Assembly: GCF_004210375.1 (NCBI RefSeq)
Contig: NC_134831.1
Coordinates: forward strand, 2,666,001 to 2,730,000
From: Tachypleus tridentatus
Taxonomy: Eukaryota > Arthropoda > Merostomata > Xiphosura > Limulidae
Length of the DNA stretch: 64,000 bases
Direction: 5' to 3'
The notes below the pieces were generated by a model. The model saw only the letters and a list, made by a program, of their open reading frames with translations, ran no database searches and was not told the DNA's origin. Made by a program: the position numbers and the translations under genes. Positions 62,085-64,000 of this stretch are shown piece by piece. Numbering within the stretch: position 1 is the first letter of the stretch; each line of letters opens with the position of its first letter.

Positions 62085-62225
62085 CACGATTTTCCCGTTT
62101 TGCCTCCGTTTTCCGTCACAGAGAACTTTATTTTTCTCCATTTTCAGGATGTAGATATGACGTCCTAAATTGTCACACGAGAATCTAATGCAATGACGCC
62201 ACGGATAATCAGCTAGTGACATTAA
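62085..62225 (+). repeat. Dispersed repeat, copy 2
   Basis: Partner of 30090-30240, same orientation, roughly 70-75 percent alike by eye. Confidence 0.7.
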
Positions 62226-62298
62226 CATCTGAATGACAAACAGACAAAATAGAAAGAGCATACCCTCGCACCTTATTGGCTCGTCTCTAATTTCATCC

Positions 62299-62584
62299 GG
62301 TCCGGCATAGCCAGGTGATTAAGGCGCTCGACTTGCAATTTGAGGGGAGCTAGTTTGAATCCCAAATCCGCTCATAATGCTCGCCCTTTCAGCCGTGGAG
62401 GTGTTATAATATGGCAATCAATCCCACTACTCGTTGATAAAAGGGTAACCCAAAAGTTGACAGTGGGTGTTAATGACTAACTGCTTTTCCTTTAGTCTTA
62501 TGCTGCTAAATTAGGGGCGGCTAGCGCAGATAACCCTCATGTAGCTTTGCGATAAATTTAAAAAACAAACAAACAAATAAAATA
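62299..62584 (+). mobile_element. SINE-A, full length
   Basis: ggtccggcatagccaggtg to aaacaaacaaacaaa. Confidence 0.93.
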
Positions 62585-63096
62585 AATTCATCTAATTGTT
62601 TCTTGTTTCTCTTTGTGCGCACAAGTATTGTGTTGGTAATATTTGTTCTGATTAAGGAGTCAGCTTACAGGATCTTATACGAGTATAAAAGTGTTAATAG
62701 TTTTCAAATGGGACTCAAAACTCAAGTGACAAAGTTTTGCAACTAGTACATTGAGCTTTATTTCCCTTTCATTTTATTATGCTAATTAGGCTGTAATGTA
62801 TGTCAAACTTGTTTTTAATGCAAGTTAGCTATTGGATCCTCAACTAAAACTCAGCATGTGGTTTATACAATGTTCAAAGATGCTTAATACCCAAAACTGA
62901 TTTTTTTCTCAATCCTGAGAATTGCAAAGAACTACAAAAACATACACGTGATTTCACATATTGCTTGCTGCGAATTGTTAGAACAGAAGAAAAACATTTG
63001 AGCTTTAAAATAAATAGGACACAAAGATTTGTAGAACTTTCTCGTGAAAAACATAAAAATGAATTAATAATTGTAGTACGCTGTTAATTGTCAATT

Positions 63097-63287
63097 TGTT
63101 TTTTTAATTTCGCGCAAAGCTACACTAGGGATATTTGCGCTGGTGGTTCCTAATTTAGCAGTGTAAGACTAGAGAAAAGGCAGGTGGTCATCACCACCCA
63201 CCGCTAACTCTTGAGCTACTCATTTTTACCAACGAATAGTGGATTGACCGTCACATTGTAATACCCCCATGGCTGAAGGGGCTGAAA
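63097..63287 (-). mobile_element. SINE-A, 5' truncated
   Basis: tttaatttcgcgcaaagc to ccatggctgaaggggctg; the head is missing. Confidence 0.88.
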
Positions 63288-64000
63288 TTAGTAACACCAG
63301 AAGATAAAAGGTGTCAAACGGGGCTGTGAGAAGTGTACTGGACTGGCGAGTACAGGGTGTGCCACCCTGCAAGTTAAACTAAAACAAATTTACAATATAC
63401 AAAAGAAAGTTGTAGTTAAAATGAAAAAGTAAACACAAAACAATCTCAATTATACTAAAACCTTTGTCTTAAAAAAATTATGTTGCAGAAAACGTCCACG
63501 AAATCTGTTAAACAAAGGATAACCTGGCTTCTAATACAAAACACAATAATACGTTAATCCAAATTTGTACAGAAAACGCTACTCTGTACATGACCTTTTC
63601 CGCCTCTTGCTCGAGTACTGGACCAATCCTGGGCCATTTTCCGAATCGTCAACAGAAATATGTTCTTGTTAAATACAAAGTTGCACAATAAACTGTCTGT
63701 GCTCTACCTACTGCAGGTGTTTAAACTCGATTTTTAAGTATAAGTATATAAAATTACATTTGAGCCACTGGGAGATTGACAGAAAAGGCAGCTCCCCATT
63801 TCAAGACGTTGTGGCTTATTTGTGTTTTACAAAAAAACATCGATTAACTGCCAATTAGCGAAAGAGGTCGCCAACATAACTAGAAAGAGGCAGAATTAAG
63901 AAGTATTTACATGAAAGTCTTCCTGTGTTAAAACTGAACTAAAAAAAATGTAGAAGTTCCGAAAATTTTAAGTATTAGCTGAGGGAGTACAAAACACATG
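63288..64000. other. Gene-free right end of window
   Basis: Contains only the SINE-B remnant at 63665; no coding signal. Confidence 0.6.
63665..63740 (-). mobile_element. SINE-B, diverged
   Basis: aatacaaagttgcacaataa and gtctgtgctctacctactgc. Confidence 0.7.

Overview
The window is animal nuclear DNA, AT-rich and intron-rich, and almost certainly from a horseshoe crab (Xiphosura). Two observations point there: the minus-strand serine protease is close, exon by exon, to the horseshoe-crab proclotting enzyme, and tRNA-like SINEs of one family are repeated more than thirty times. There are no bacterial-style operons, and most open reading frames over 60 codons are chance or lie inside repeats.

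Region 1 (about 1-25 kb, plus strand) is one complete G-protein alpha subunit gene of the Gs class, 11 coding exons from 1714 to 24879, predicted 393 aa. Its introns follow the vertebrate Gs layout wherever I could compare, but the protein is divergent: Ser2, a P-loop GKT, an insert of about eight residues before switch II, TTAT in place of TCAT, and an unusual C-terminus. Its introns hold SINEs, a fold-back element, a Penelope-like retroelement with an inverted arm, and tandem arrays that multiply splice-site-like sequence.

Region 2 (about 26-34 kb, minus strand) holds three decayed exons of a trypsin-like clip/clotting-type protease, separated by SINEs and a 1.9-kb array of a 37-bp unit. 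Region 3 (34-41 kb) is intergenic: a deleted mariner element with intact terminal repeats, AT-rich arrays and SINEs, two of them nested.

Region 4 (41.5-47.5 kb, possibly to 51.9 kb, minus strand) is an apparently functional clip-domain serine protease like proclotting enzyme. It has an intact catalytic triad, a trypsin-type specificity Asp, the activation site TTR/IVGG and consistent splice phases. The signal-peptide exon is uncertain; a candidate is at 51829-51905. The pseudogene and this gene lie in the same orientation about 8 kb apart, which suggests a local cluster of clotting-type proteases.

Region 5 (48-64 kb) has no recognisable host gene: a Tc1/mariner-superfamily transposase relic, a 114-bp array, old SINEs, and a dispersed repeat also present near 30.1 kb. 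Three hammerhead-ribozyme-like cores (23611, 26295, and 53606 on the minus strand) mark Penelope-like element ends, two of them with no nearby coding remnant.

SINE families used below: SINE-A is about 270 nt with a tRNA-like head; SINE-B and SINE-C are about 120 nt. All three share a 3' module (cagatagccc, then gctttg). All calls are by eye; ends of diverged repeats are approximate.
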